DNA of 17,431 nucleotides, taken from contig JAFTHJ010000093.1 in NCBI GenBank assembly GCA_017457465.1, positions 1-17,431 on the forward strand, given 5' to 3'. The first letter of the stretch is position 1. Every line of letters begins with the position of its first letter. The notes below the pieces were generated by a model that was given only the letters and a program-made list of their open reading frames with translations, was not told where the DNA came from and did no database searches. Shown here in pieces: positions 1 through 7,496 of the stretch. The position numbers and the translations under genes are program-made. The stretch is from Clostridia bacterium. Lineage in GTDB: Bacteria; Bacillota; Clostridia; Oscillospirales; CAG-272.

Positions 1-1285
1 CCGACGCTACCTCCTCGTACTTGTCGCTTCTATCTATAATAGAGGTGAAAGTCGGCTTGTTCTGATGGGTGTTGAATATCCACGTGTATTCAATTCCCTT
101 TGTCTCCTTGATGTATTCAAGGTATGCGGGAAGATATCTTATCCACTCGGCATCAGCCTCCTGAACACCTATAGCATCGGGCTGACTTGAGAGAATAGTT
201 GCGGCAAATATTTCAGCTCGTTGAGCCACGGGGGGCGTTACTCCCTCCGCCGCAGATGCCCAACGGTCTGCGAGAATATTCGCTGTCATAATTCTTACAT
301 CGCTTCCGCTTGTGAGCGATATCTTATCGAGATAGATGTCGGTTTCGAGATATTCTCCGTCAACATACGCCGTATTCTCGGCGCCGAAGAATTTGAAGCC
401 CATAGTCTCAATGCACTCTGCCGCGGAATAGGGACCGCCGCAAACTATCTGGAGATATGTGCCCTTTACAACCAGCTTATATGTCATAAGCTCGGTGGAC
501 TCCTCACCGTATATCGAAGCAGAGACGGCTCTGTTCGTCTTACCTATGAGTATTTCCTTTGCTCCGTCGGTCGCTGCCGCCGCATCATCGCGGACTGCAC
601 TGACCTTATATCCGAAGCCCTCCATCTTCTCCTTGAGCTTGACAGCGACATCCTGATATCCGTCTCTCGCGGTTTCATAGACTATCTTATACTCGGAGAT
701 ATCGTTTCCATTAATAGTAATCTTTTTGTTGTTCTCAACTACGGCGCTGGTATAATCGGTTACAGCCAGACTGTATGTACCGCCGTTATCGGTCATTGTC
801 TCTACAAAGCTTGTGACAAAGTAATCAACCGCGGCACCTATATCCGCATCCTTGGGAGCCGTAATGATTATCTTCTTTCCGACTACGCGTATAGCGAACT
901 GACCGTCCTCAAGCTCGGAGAGTATGCTCTGCGTCTGCTCGTGCTTTGTTCTGCCTACGAATATCTCGTAGGTCGACTCTATGTATTCTTGTCCTTTTTT
1001 CTTATAGTCGGTTCCCTTCTCTGGGCGCACACCCGTCTTGTCCTCTATTGCGTCAAGCAGGACATTCGTTGCCTCCTCTACCGCATCGGTAGGATTATTT
1101 GGGTGTATTACCTTAAATGTCGCCTTTCCGCCGCTGATATCCCAGCCGCTCGGGTCCTGCGGCGCCTCGGTGGTTCCCGTTTCTCCGTCGCCGTCGCCCT
1201 TATTACCGCAAGCGGTAAGACAACCGAGACAAAAAACGGCGGCAAATATCGCACACATAATCTTAATTAATAGATTCTTTCTCAT
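1..1285 (-). CDS. Lipoprotein with C-terminal endonuclease/exonuclease/phosphatase (EEP) domain, partial
   Basis: The frame opens at ATG 1285 behind an AAGGAG site and runs off the left edge without a stop (428 codons seen). The first 26 residues form a lipoprotein signal: positive start, hydrophobic core, and lipobox LTAC with the lipidated cysteine at 26. A low-complexity linker (G/D/E/T) follows. Residues of about 60-320 hold two related alpha/beta modules, each ending in a pattern like EIFVGRT or EILIGKT, then a beta strand and a G-rich helix start. This resembles the N-terminal accessory domains of large glycoside hydrolases. From residue 329 the sequence DVRIMTANIL, followed by PDAIGVQEA (Glu376), is the opening of an EEP-superfamily fold, a metal-dependent phosphoesterase. 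The catalytic His/Asp end lies outside the window. It is probably anchored to the outer face of the membrane. The substrate could be a nucleic acid, a phospholipid or a sugar phosphate and cannot be told. Confidence 0.8.
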   Translation of the reverse strand, partial: MRKNLLIKIMCAIFAAVFCLGCLTACGNKGDGDGETGTTEAPQDPSGWDISGGKATFKVIHPNNPTDAVEEATNVLLDAIEDKTGVRPEKGTDYKKKGQEYIESTYEIFVGRTKHEQTQSILSELEDGQFAIRVVGKKIIITAPKDADIGAAVDYFVTSFVETMTDNGGTYSLAVTDYTSAVVENNKKITINGNDISEYKIVYETARDGYQDVAVKLKEKMEGFGYKVSAVRDDAAAATDGAKEILIGKTNRAVSASIYGEESTELMTYKLVVKGTYLQIVCGGPYSAAECIETMGFKFFGAENTAYVDGEYLETDIYLDKISLTSGSDVRIMTANILADRWASAAEGVTPPVAQRAEIFAATILSSQPDAIGVQEADAEWIRYLPAYLEYIKETKGIEYTWIFNTHQNKPTFTSIIDRSDKYEEVAS

Positions 1286-1339
1286 CGGATTACTCCTTTT
1301 TATTATTTTTGAAAAAGCCTATAACTCCTCCATTTTCTA

Positions 1340-1368
1340 ATTTTAGCACATTATAAATTTAGTGTAAA
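1340..1368 (-). promoter_or_regulatory. Sigma-A promoter for the EEP lipoprotein
   Basis: On the minus strand, TTTACA (1368-1363) and TAAAAT (1345-1340) are separated by exactly 17 bp, and TGC before the -10 box makes it an extended -10. It lies 55 bp upstream of the lipoprotein start. This is a reading from sequence only. Confidence 0.55.
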
Positions 1369-1461
1369 TGTCATTAGCGGTAAACTTATATGTGCTTTTC
1401 GATACTTTTAAAATCGGAAATATCGGGACAGTTTCCAAAAATATGTTAAAAAACACCCTTT

Positions 1462-1506
1462 AAATGGATAATTTTGCTATAATTCTCAATATTTGAGCAT
1501 CCATTT
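1462..1506. repeat. Inverted repeat in the divergent regulatory region, possible operator
   Basis: AAATGGAT (1462-1469) and ATCCATTT (1499-1506) are perfect 8-base inverted arms 29 bp apart. Between them sits a second small palindrome, CTCAA-TAT-TTGAG (1485-1497). The element ends 16 bp upstream of the -35 box of the AraC-family gene. Regulators of this family often act on sites in their own divergent region, so it may be an operator for it. There is no direct evidence of binding. Confidence 0.4.
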
Positions 1507-1522
1507 GTTGCATTTTAAACTA

Positions 1523-1551
1523 TTGACTTTGTGATAATTGTATGTTATACT
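1523..1551 (+). promoter_or_regulatory. Sigma-A promoter for the AraC-family regulator
   Basis: TTGACT (1523-1528) and TATACT (1546-1551) have 17 bp spacing. Transcription would start near 1558, downstream of the GTG at 1531, which rules against that GTG and supports the TTG start at 1585. Confidence 0.75.
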
Positions 1552-1584
1552 CAATACACAAAAGTGCTTCAAGGAGGTGGTAGA

Positions 1585-2535
1585 TTGTCATATTACCGTT
1601 ATGCGCTTGAATCATTCTTATCAAGCGGAGAGCATGAGCTTCACCGTTCACTGACGCCTATATCGTATGATAAAATACCCTCTAATGCTTATTTCACATA
1701 CAGGTACTATACCTCCGAATCGGAAAAAGAGGGGACCGAAAACTGCTATGTAGTCTCCATAGGCTATGAGCGGCGTCCACACAACAGAGCAAAACAGCTT
1801 CATTACGACAGATACGCTATACACTATTTTGTAGGTGGGAAAGGAACCTACCTTGATTCTCCCATCAAAGCGGGACAAATGCTGATAGTCCCGCCATACA
1901 AGCTACGCCATTTTGAAAGCGACCCATCGGACCCGCTGGAATTCTATTACATCACCGTATCGGGAAAGGGCAGCGTGTCCATAGCCAACAGTGTCGGCAT
2001 CAAACCCACAGAGGAGCTGACCGAATGTCCGTTCATATCGCATATTCCGGAGATTTTTTATAAGCCTTTATTCGAGAATCACTCGGAAAGCGATGTCTCG
2101 CTTTACCTTATGGGATTTTTCCTTCAGCTGATGGCGCTTCACAAGAATTTCACCTCACGCTCGTTTGATATTCCTCAAGAAAAGGCATTCTTCTATTACA
2201 AACAGGCTATACAATATATTGAATGGTATCTGCTCTCCGATATAACCCCCAACGACATCGCAAGCTATCTTCACATATCTCCCCCTTATCTTCGGAAGAT
2301 TTTCGCAAAATACTGTAACTGTTCGCTTCGCGATTATCTCTTGCAAAAGAAGCTGCGATATGCCGCCGACCAATTGTCGGTCACTCAATGCACTGTACTT
2401 GCCGCCGCTAACGCCATAGGCTACAATGATTGTGCCCAGTTCAGCAAGATGTTTAAAAAGCACTTCGGCGTCTCGCCGGGAGAGTACAAGAGAGCACACA
2501 ATCCCCAAGCGGCAAACAGCTCGGATGAAGGCTGA
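1585..2535 (+). CDS. AraC-family transcriptional regulator
   Basis: This is a one-component regulator of about 316 residues. The N-terminal half has a cupin-like sensor with the typical run GGKGTYL followed by AGQMLIVPPYKLRHFE, the beta-barrel that binds a small ligand (often a sugar) in this family. The C-terminal 100 residues carry the two helix-turn-helix units: DIASYLHISPPYLRKIFAKY, then ALRYAADQL-type helices and AIGYNDCAQFSKMFKKHFGV with the closing SPGEYKR signature. The start is taken as TTG 1585. AAGGAGG at 1571-1577 sits 7 nt before it, and the promoter overlaps the longer GTG frame from 1531. The gene is divergent from the EEP lipoprotein, the likeliest target along with itself. 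The ligand is unknown. The TGA stop is followed at once by a terminator, so the gene is monocistronic. Confidence 0.88.
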   Translation: MSYYRYALESFLSSGEHELHRSLTPISYDKIPSNAYFTYRYYTSESEKEGTENCYVVSIGYERRPHNRAKQLHYDRYAIHYFVGGKGTYLDSPIKAGQMLIVPPYKLRHFESDPSDPLEFYYITVSGKGSVSIANSVGIKPTEELTECPFISHIPEIFYKPLFENHSESDVSLYLMGFFLQLMALHKNFTSRSFDIPQEKAFFYYKQAIQYIEWYLLSDITPNDIASYLHISPPYLRKIFAKYCNCSLRDYLLQKKLRYAADQLSVTQCTVLAAANAIGYNDCAQFSKMFKKHFGVSPGEYKRAHNPQAANSSDEG

Positions 2536-2536
2536 T

Positions 2537-2580
2537 ATTGCGTGAGCGCGGAATATACCCCGTGGCTCACGCAATTATTT
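2537..2580 (+). terminator. Rho-independent terminator after the AraC-family gene
   Basis: An 11 bp perfect stem, ATTGCGTGAGC (2537-2547) with GCTCACGCAAT (2565-2575), is followed by a short T-rich stretch. It starts 1 nt after the stop codon. Confidence 0.75.
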
Positions 2581-2630
2581 TCGCCTTTGCCAACGGTAGC
2601 GACATTCTTAAAAACAATTTCGGGAAACGC

Positions 2631-2659
2631 TTGACAAATTTTTGAGGATGTGGTATACT
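2631..2659 (+). promoter_or_regulatory. Sigma-A promoter of the pheST operon
   Basis: A consensus -35 box TTGACA (2631-2636), a 17 bp spacer, then TATACT (2654-2659). Transcription should begin near 2666, giving a leader of about 310 nt. Confidence 0.85.
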
Positions 2660-2665
2660 GTTACG

Positions 2666-2940
2666 GTATAAAAGCGTTTGAGCAGGAACCAGTAGGCGAA
2701 GCTTCAGGCATCAGAGAGTTGTCGGTCGGTGCGAGACAATTGCTTGTTTTCGTTGAATTCCTCCTGTAAGCTGCACATTGAAAGCCGTATTGGCAAGTAG
2801 ACTGTGTCGGCAGGGACCGTTATATCCCACGAGTGTGTCCGCACTCAATGAGGCTGCCGCCGCGAGGCGGAGCGAAGCAGAGTGGTATCACGGCATTGCC
2901 GTCCCTGTGTTTTTCCTTTCGGAAAAACGCAGGTTTTTTA
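2666..2940 (+). promoter_or_regulatory. T-box riboswitch, tRNA-Phe specific (UUC specifier)
   Basis: The leader upstream of pheS has the T-box parts in order. Stem I carries the distal AGAGAG and GGTCGGTGCGAG elements (2713-2735). The specifier loop has GAA followed by TTC at 2758-2760, a phenylalanine codon. Stem II/III-like hairpins follow, including CCGCC-GCGA-GGCGG near 2858-2871. The T-box antiterminator AGAGTGGTATCACGGC begins at 2879. Its TGGT (2883-2886) can pair with the ACCA end of uncharged tRNA-Phe, and ACGGC/GCCGT (2890-2902) closes the upper helix. Known T-box logic: uncharged tRNA-Phe stabilises the antiterminator and allows pheST transcription, while charged tRNA lets the terminator at 2904-2939 form. 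The start coordinate is inferred from the promoter. Confidence 0.93.
2904..2939 (+). terminator. T-box conditional terminator
   Basis: A 13 bp stem, CCTGTGTTTTTCC (2904-2916) with GGAAAAACGCAGG (2921-2933), has one G-U pair, a TTTC loop and a run of six T. Its left arm overlaps the 3' strand of the antiterminator, so the two structures exclude each other. Confidence 0.9.
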
Positions 2941-2979
2941 TTTTGAAAAATAATTTTTAGAATATATGAGGAAAAAGAA

Positions 2980-4017
2980 ATGAGAGAAAAATTAGACGCA
3001 TTACTCAAGGAAGGCGCCGCTAAAATCGAAGCCGCGCAGTCCGAAGCAGAGCTGCAAGAGGTCAAGGGAGCACTTCTCTGAAAGCAGGGTAGCGTAACCG
3101 AGCTTCTTAAGGAAATCCCCAAGCTCGACGTGGCTCTCCGCCCCGAAATGGGAAAAGCGGTAAACAACGTAAAAAATCTTCTCACCGAGCAGATAGAGGG
3201 CAGACGCGAGGCGCTCAAGCTCAAGGCATCCGAGGTCTCCCCCGACTTTGACTGCACTATCCCCGGTATCGAGCCGAAAGCGGGCGGTCTGCACCCCATC
3301 ACACAGATGTGCTACGACCTTAACGACGCATTCCGCTCAATGGGATTTGAGGTCTTTTCGGGCCCCGAGATAACGAGCGAATACTACGCGTTCGACAACC
3401 TTAACTTCCCCCCCAACCACCCCGCCCGTGAGAGTATGGACACATATTGGCTCGAGGGACACGATTCGGGTGAGGCTAACGACAAGCTCTGTCTGCGCCC
3501 CCACCTGACGGGTGACAGTGTCCGATATATGCAGACACACAAGCCTCCCTATCGCTTCGTTTACCCCGGCAGAGTTTACAGAAACGAGACCACCGATGCC
3601 CGTCACGAACGCGCCTTCTTCCAGTACGAGGCGCTCATCGTGGACAAGGATTTCACGTATACCGCGGGTAAGGTAATGATAAAGAGCATACTTTCAAAGG
3701 TGTTCGGACAGGATGTTCCCGTTCGTATGAGAGCAGGATTCTTCCCCTTCGTCGAGCCCGGATTTGAGATAGATATGGGCTGTCTGGTTTGCGGCGGAAA
3801 GGGCTGCAGCGTTTGTAAGCACGTTGGCTGGATAGAAATAATGCCCGGCGGTACGCCCCACCCCAATGTTCTTCGTGCGGCAGGACTTGACCCCGACGAA
3901 TATACGGGCTTCTATGTAAACATCGGTCTTGACAGACTTGTTATGATGCGCTACGGCGTCGATGACGTCCGTCTGTTCCATAGCACCGACCTCCGCTTCT
4001 TAAAGCAATTCCATTAA
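2980..4017 (+). CDS. pheS: Phenylalanyl-tRNA synthetase alpha subunit, interrupted by an in-frame TGA at codon 34
   Basis: PheS forms the alpha2beta2 synthetase with PheT and charges tRNA-Phe in the cytoplasm. The frame from ATG 2980 to TAA 4017 is 346 codons including the stop, a normal family length, but codon 34 (3079-3081) is TGA. Homology continues in the same frame on both sides (ELQEVKGALL, stop, KQGSVTELLK), so the lesion is a substitution, not an indel. The stop falls where the family usually has the Gly of LGKKG. The N-terminal part is the tRNA-binding coiled coil. The catalytic domain starts near residue 105: GFEVFSGPEI (122-131), RVYRNETTDARHE (198-210), a CxxC-x4-CxxC knuckle (268, 271, 276, 279) and motif 3 GLDRLVMMRYG (316-326). 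Several active-site stretches are unusual (RPHLT at 173-177, PGGTPHP at 289-295, GFYVNIG at 310-316). A product from GTG 3130 would lack the coiled coil and has a poor ribosome site. Sequencing error, real nonsense mutation and readthrough cannot be told apart here. Confidence 0.9.
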
Positions 4018-4030
4018 GGAGGATAGAGAA

Positions 4031-6466
4031 ATGAAATTATCATTGAATTGGATAAAGGATTATGTAAAGCTCCCCGAGGATATGGACCTCACAAGACTCG
4101 CCTACGACCTCACAATGTCCACGGTTGAGGTAGAGGGCGCGGAAAATCTTGCCGAGCGCTTCGACAAGATAGTCGTGGGAGAGATAAAAGAGGTTCTTCC
4201 CCACCCCAACGCCGACAAGCTCCGTGTTTGTAAGGTAGACGTTGGCGGGGACGATATCAAGGATATCGTTTGCGGCGGCTCGAATCTTGAGGCGGGAATG
4301 AAGGTTGTTGTTGCCTGTCCCGGCGCTATGGTTCGTTGGCACGGCGAGGGTGAGCCTGTTGAGATAAAGAACGCAAAGCTTCGCGGAGTCGCGAGTTTCG
4401 GTATGATATGCGCCTCTGTCGAGGTAGGTCTTGCCGACCTTTTCCCCGCGGCGGAGGAGCACGAAATAATGGATCTATCCTCGCTTGACGTCTCCGCGGG
4501 TACACCTCTGGCAGAGGCTCTCGGACTTGACGATATCATTCTTGAGATAGATAACAAGTCTATGACCAACCGCCCTGACCTCTGGGGACATTACGGTATC
4601 GCGCGAGAGATTGCGGCGCTTTATGACCTCCCCCTCGTTCAGTTTGAGCCGTATAAGCCCACGACCACCGAGTGCTATGACGTAAGAATAAAGGACAGCG
4701 ACCGCTGCCCCAGATATATCGGCGCAAAGATAGAGGGACTTTCGGTAAAACCCTCTCCGTTCGAAATGCAGAGCCGTATCTGGAGAGTCGGTATGCGCCC
4801 GATAAACGCTCTTGTTGACATTACGAACTACGTAATGCTCGCGACAGGACAGCCCACTCACGTATTTGATTCCGACCACATAATCGACCACATTGAGGTC
4901 AGACGCGCCGAGGATGGCGAGAAGCTTCAGCTTCTCAACGACAAGGAACTTGCCCTCTCGGGTGACGACCTCGTTATCGCCGATGCCGAGGGAGCCGTCG
5001 CTCTCGCTGGAGTTATGGGCGGAGCGAAGGATTCGGTTCTTCCCGACACAGACAGTGTTATCCTTGAGGTAGCGAACTTTGAGTCTCGCGGAGTCCGCAG
5101 AACGGCTCTCCGTTACGATAACCGTACCGAGGCATCCTCGCGTTACGAGAAGGCAGTCGACCCCGAAAGATGCGATCAGGCACTCTCACTCGCTATGCAG
5201 CTTTTCGCGGAGCTTTATCCCGAAATGAGCGTTACGGCGTTCAACGACCTTTATGTAAAGAAGCTCGAGAGAGCCGAGATAGACGTTGAGTTCGAGTGGC
5301 TCGACAGAAGACTCGGTAAGCGTATCCCGCAGGAGATAGTAGCCAGAAAGCTCGGCACTATGGGATACGAGGTCACATTTACAGACACTGCTATGCACAT
5401 AGTAGTTCCCAGCTGGCGCTCCACGGGAGATGTTTCGATAAAGGCGGATATTATGGAAGAGGTAGCACGTATGTACGGCTACGAAAACTTCGAGGCAACC
5501 ACCATCACAACCTCCTTTGACGGAGCTATCAATCAGCTCGGAGTTGACCTTGTCAGAAGAATCAAGGAATACCTCGCGTTCCGTTGCGACATGCAGGAGA
5601 TATTCACATATCCTTGGATGACCGACGAGTTTGTAAACGCGCTGATGCCGAACACAGACGGAATACTCGCTCTCGCAACGCCCCCCGCCCCCAACGAGAA
5701 ATATATCCGTTCCTCTCTGCTGCCCAATATCTGTAAGGCAATAGTCAAGAACGAGCATAATTTTGACGAGTTTGATATTTTCGAGGAAGCGCAGATATTC
5801 CTTGACAGCGATTACACCTCCGAGTATGCGGGAGAAAAGCTTCCCTGCCAGAAGAAGCATCTCGGATGCGCTTTCGTCGGCTCCTCGGATAAGCTCTCCG
5901 AGCTCTTCCGCCGCGCGAAGGGCGTTATAGGCTCTATGCCCCGTTACACGCATATGGAGAGCTTCACATTTGAGAAGAACGAAAAGCCCTATTGGGCAGA
6001 CGATACCGTTTGGCTTAATATCTGTCTTAACGGCAAGAAGATAGGCGACCTCGCTCTGCTCTCAAAGAAGGCAGCTCTGGCTTGTGGAATCAAGGTTCTC
6101 TCGGCGGTACTCGTTGAGCTTGATATGGACGCCCTCGTCCCCCTCAAATCTAGAACTAACCGCTTCGCGAGAATGCCCGAGTTCCCGATGAACGATTACG
6201 ACCTCTCATTCCTCGTTGACTCTGCCGTCAAGTGGGACGATATATACGGTTGCGTAATGTCCAAGAAGAACGAGCTTCTCCACGATGTCATCTTTGTTGA
6301 CGAATACAAGGGTAAGCAGATTCCCGCGGGTAAGAAATCTGTCACCATAAGACTCGTTATCGGCTCGGGTGAAAAAACGCTTACGGGTAACGAGATAGAC
6401 GCGGTTGCGTCTGCAGTCATCAAGCGTCTGGCAAAGAACTGCGGCGCCGATGTCCGTACAGTATAA
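4031..6466 (+). CDS. pheT: Phenylalanyl-tRNA synthetase beta subunit
   Basis: This is a full-length PheT of 811 residues. The start ATG 4031 has AAGGAGG at 4016-4022, overlapping the pheS stop, so translation is coupled. Domains in order: B1 (MKLSLNWIKDYV); an EMAP/OB-type tRNA-binding domain at about 45-155 (HPNADKLRVCKVDVGG); the conserved MTNRPDLWGHYGIAREIAAL near 178; the B3/B4 editing domain to about 390 (DNRTEASSRYEKAVDPE near its end); B5 at about 400-475; a catalytic-like core to about 690; and a C-terminal FDX-ACB anticodon-binding domain (FPMNDYDLSFLVD to the end). B3/B4 normally hydrolyses Tyr-tRNA-Phe. The frame is intact, with no in-frame TGA, unlike pheS. The gene shares the T-box-controlled transcript with pheS. 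Confidence 0.97.
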   Translation: MKLSLNWIKDYVKLPEDMDLTRLAYDLTMSTVEVEGAENLAERFDKIVVGEIKEVLPHPNADKLRVCKVDVGGDDIKDIVCGGSNLEAGMKVVVACPGAMVRWHGEGEPVEIKNAKLRGVASFGMICASVEVGLADLFPAAEEHEIMDLSSLDVSAGTPLAEALGLDDIILEIDNKSMTNRPDLWGHYGIAREIAALYDLPLVQFEPYKPTTTECYDVRIKDSDRCPRYIGAKIEGLSVKPSPFEMQSRIWRVGMRPINALVDITNYVMLATGQPTHVFDSDHIIDHIEVRRAEDGEKLQLLNDKELALSGDDLVIADAEGAVALAGVMGGAKDSVLPDTDSVILEVANFESRGVRRTALRYDNRTEASSRYEKAVDPERCDQALSLAMQLFAELYPEMSVTAFNDLYVKKLERAEIDVEFEWLDRRLGKRIPQEIVARKLGTMGYEVTFTDTAMHIVVPSWRSTGDVSIKADIMEEVARMYGYENFEATTITTSFDGAINQLGVDLVRRIKEYLAFRCDMQEIFTYPWMTDEFVNALMPNTDGILALATPPAPNEKYIRSSLLPNICKAIVKNEHNFDEFDIFEEAQIFLDSDYTSEYAGEKLPCQKKHLGCAFVGSSDKLSELFRRAKGVIGSMPRYTHMESFTFEKNEKPYWADDTVWLNICLNGKKIGDLALLSKKAALACGIKVLSAVLVELDMDALVPLKSRTNRFARMPEFPMNDYDLSFLVDSAVKWDDIYGCVMSKKNELLHDVIFVDEYKGKQIPAGKKSVTIRLVIGSGEKTLTGNEIDAVASAVIKRLAKNCGADVRTV

Positions 6467-6474
6467 AATCAAAC

Positions 6475-6513
6475 AAAAAGGGTGTCTCACAAATTGTGAG
6501 ACACCCTTTTTTT
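6475..6513. terminator. Bidirectional terminator between pheT and the PAP2 gene
   Basis: A perfect 11 bp stem, GGGTGTCTCAC (6480-6490) with GTGAGACACCC (6496-6506), has a 5 nt loop. It is preceded by an A run and followed by seven T, so it can stop transcripts from both convergent genes. It starts 9 nt after the pheT stop. Confidence 0.93.
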
Positions 6514-6519
6514 CTTCCT

Positions 6520-7383
6520 TTATATTTTAAGCTTCTTAAAGAGTATCGGGCAGATTCCGCCGACAATAAATACGAGCGCGAAATATCTTATCGCGTCAAA
6601 AACGAATGTGACCTGAAGAATATCCCAGAAATAGAGCAGCTTCAGGCTCTCCTTTACGGCGTAAGCCAACGCTATGCCGAGAACGACACGGATAGCCTTC
6701 TTCCACCAAGCAACGTCATAGGTAATCGGGGCCACCTTTTCCTCAAGCATCACCGCGAGAAGCAGTCCGCCAAGCATACCGTAAAACTTATAAAAGTTCT
6801 TGAACTGCGCATCCGCTCCGAACATAAAGATTATGAAAAATGGAGCAAACGCGAGGATAAGCGCGAGATAAAGCTTCTTTTTGTTTTCTGTCTTATCGTA
6901 TATTATTCCGCCGATAATAGCAAGAGTTATACCAAGAATAGCGCCGACGATGACATCGGTGGGATAATGCACCCCGAGATACATTCTCGAAAAGCCGACA
7001 AGCGCGATAAGAAGTCCGACAAGCAGGTATCCACAAACCTTTTTCAGCTTTACCGCAACAGCCGTACTCCACGCCGAAAAGCTCTGCGTGTGTCCGCTTG
7101 GAAATGAATATCCTGTCGCCGTTTCCTGTCTCACGCAGCTCACCTCTCCCGAGGCAAACGGACGAGGAACCTTTGCGATATTCTTTATAACGCAATTGAA
7201 GCCAAGCGAAAGCATCGAGACAAAGAAAAGCTTTTGAGCGAAATCCTTGTTTACGGCAAACCAAAGCACCACGATGAGGACTATAAGCAGCGTTTCCTCG
7301 CCGAGCATAGTAATAAGCTCAAAAAGCCCGTTGAGAAAATCGGTTCTGATACCCTCAAGCATTTTTAAAAATTCAATCTGCAT
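6520..7383 (-). CDS. PAP2-family membrane phosphatase with a membrane-embedded C-terminal extension
   Basis: This is a 287-residue polytopic membrane protein with the full PAP2 (type 2 phosphatidic acid phosphatase) signature: K67-x6-R74-P75 (KNIAKVPRP), PSGHT at 95-99 and SR-x5-H-x3-D at 132-143 (SRMYLGVHYPTD). The family dephosphorylates lipid phosphates such as undecaprenyl pyrophosphate or phosphatidic acid through a phospho-histidine. Catalytic residues face the outer side of the membrane. After the PAP2 core, about 120 further residues hold roughly four hydrophobic segments, a longer tail than in BacA-type PAP2 enzymes. ATG 7383 is preceded by AAGGAG. The gene is convergent with pheT and has its own promoter. 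A role in lipid-carrier recycling is plausible but not shown. Confidence 0.88.
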   Translation of the reverse strand: MQIEFLKMLEGIRTDFLNGLFELITMLGEETLLIVLIVVLWFAVNKDFAQKLFFVSMLSLGFNCVIKNIAKVPRPFASGEVSCVRQETATGYSFPSGHTQSFSAWSTAVAVKLKKVCGYLLVGLLIALVGFSRMYLGVHYPTDVIVGAILGITLAIIGGIIYDKTENKKKLYLALILAFAPFFIIFMFGADAQFKNFYKFYGMLGGLLLAVMLEEKVAPITYDVAWWKKAIRVVLGIALAYAVKESLKLLYFWDILQVTFVFDAIRYFALVFIVGGICPILFKKLKI

Positions 7384-7416
7384 AGTTTTCTCCTTTACAG
7401 TCCAACTTACGAGATT

Positions 7417-7445
7417 ATTGTATCATAAAAAATACAGCTTTTCAA
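7417..7445 (-). promoter_or_regulatory. Sigma-A promoter of the PAP2 gene
   Basis: On the minus strand TTGAAA (7445-7440) and TACAAT (7422-7417) are spaced by 17 bp, 33 bp upstream of the start codon. It lies in the 113 bp gap after the ATPase stop, so the PAP2 gene need not rely on readthrough. Confidence 0.65.
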
Positions 7446-7496
7446 GCGCTAACGCAAATAATGGAAAAATACCTGCAGAATACATTCGATTTTTTA

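Noticed and set aside
221..1270. 349-residue plus-strand open frame
   Set aside because: It is antisense to the lipoprotein, lacks a ribosome site and shows no recognisable domain, while the minus frame has a signal peptide, lipobox and EEP motifs.
1531..1584. GTG 1531 as the AraC-family start
   Set aside because: The -10 box of the promoter (1546-1551) lies within this stretch, so the GTG would be upstream of the transcript. TTG 1585 has an AAGGAGG at the right distance.
3079..3081. UGA read as glycine (alternative genetic code)
   Set aside because: The AraC, ATPase, flavin reductase and DUF5685-like genes all end in TGA at sensible places, one directly before a terminator, and no other long gene here contains an in-frame TGA. 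A genome-wide recoding is not supported.
3079..3120. Selenocysteine insertion at the pheS TGA
   Set aside because: I see no stable SECIS-like hairpin just downstream, the family has Gly, not Cys, at this place, and no Sec role is known for PheS.
6496..7107. 203-residue plus-strand open frame
   Set aside because: It overlaps the PAP2 gene, whose catalytic motifs are all on the minus strand, and its start falls within the terminator hairpin.
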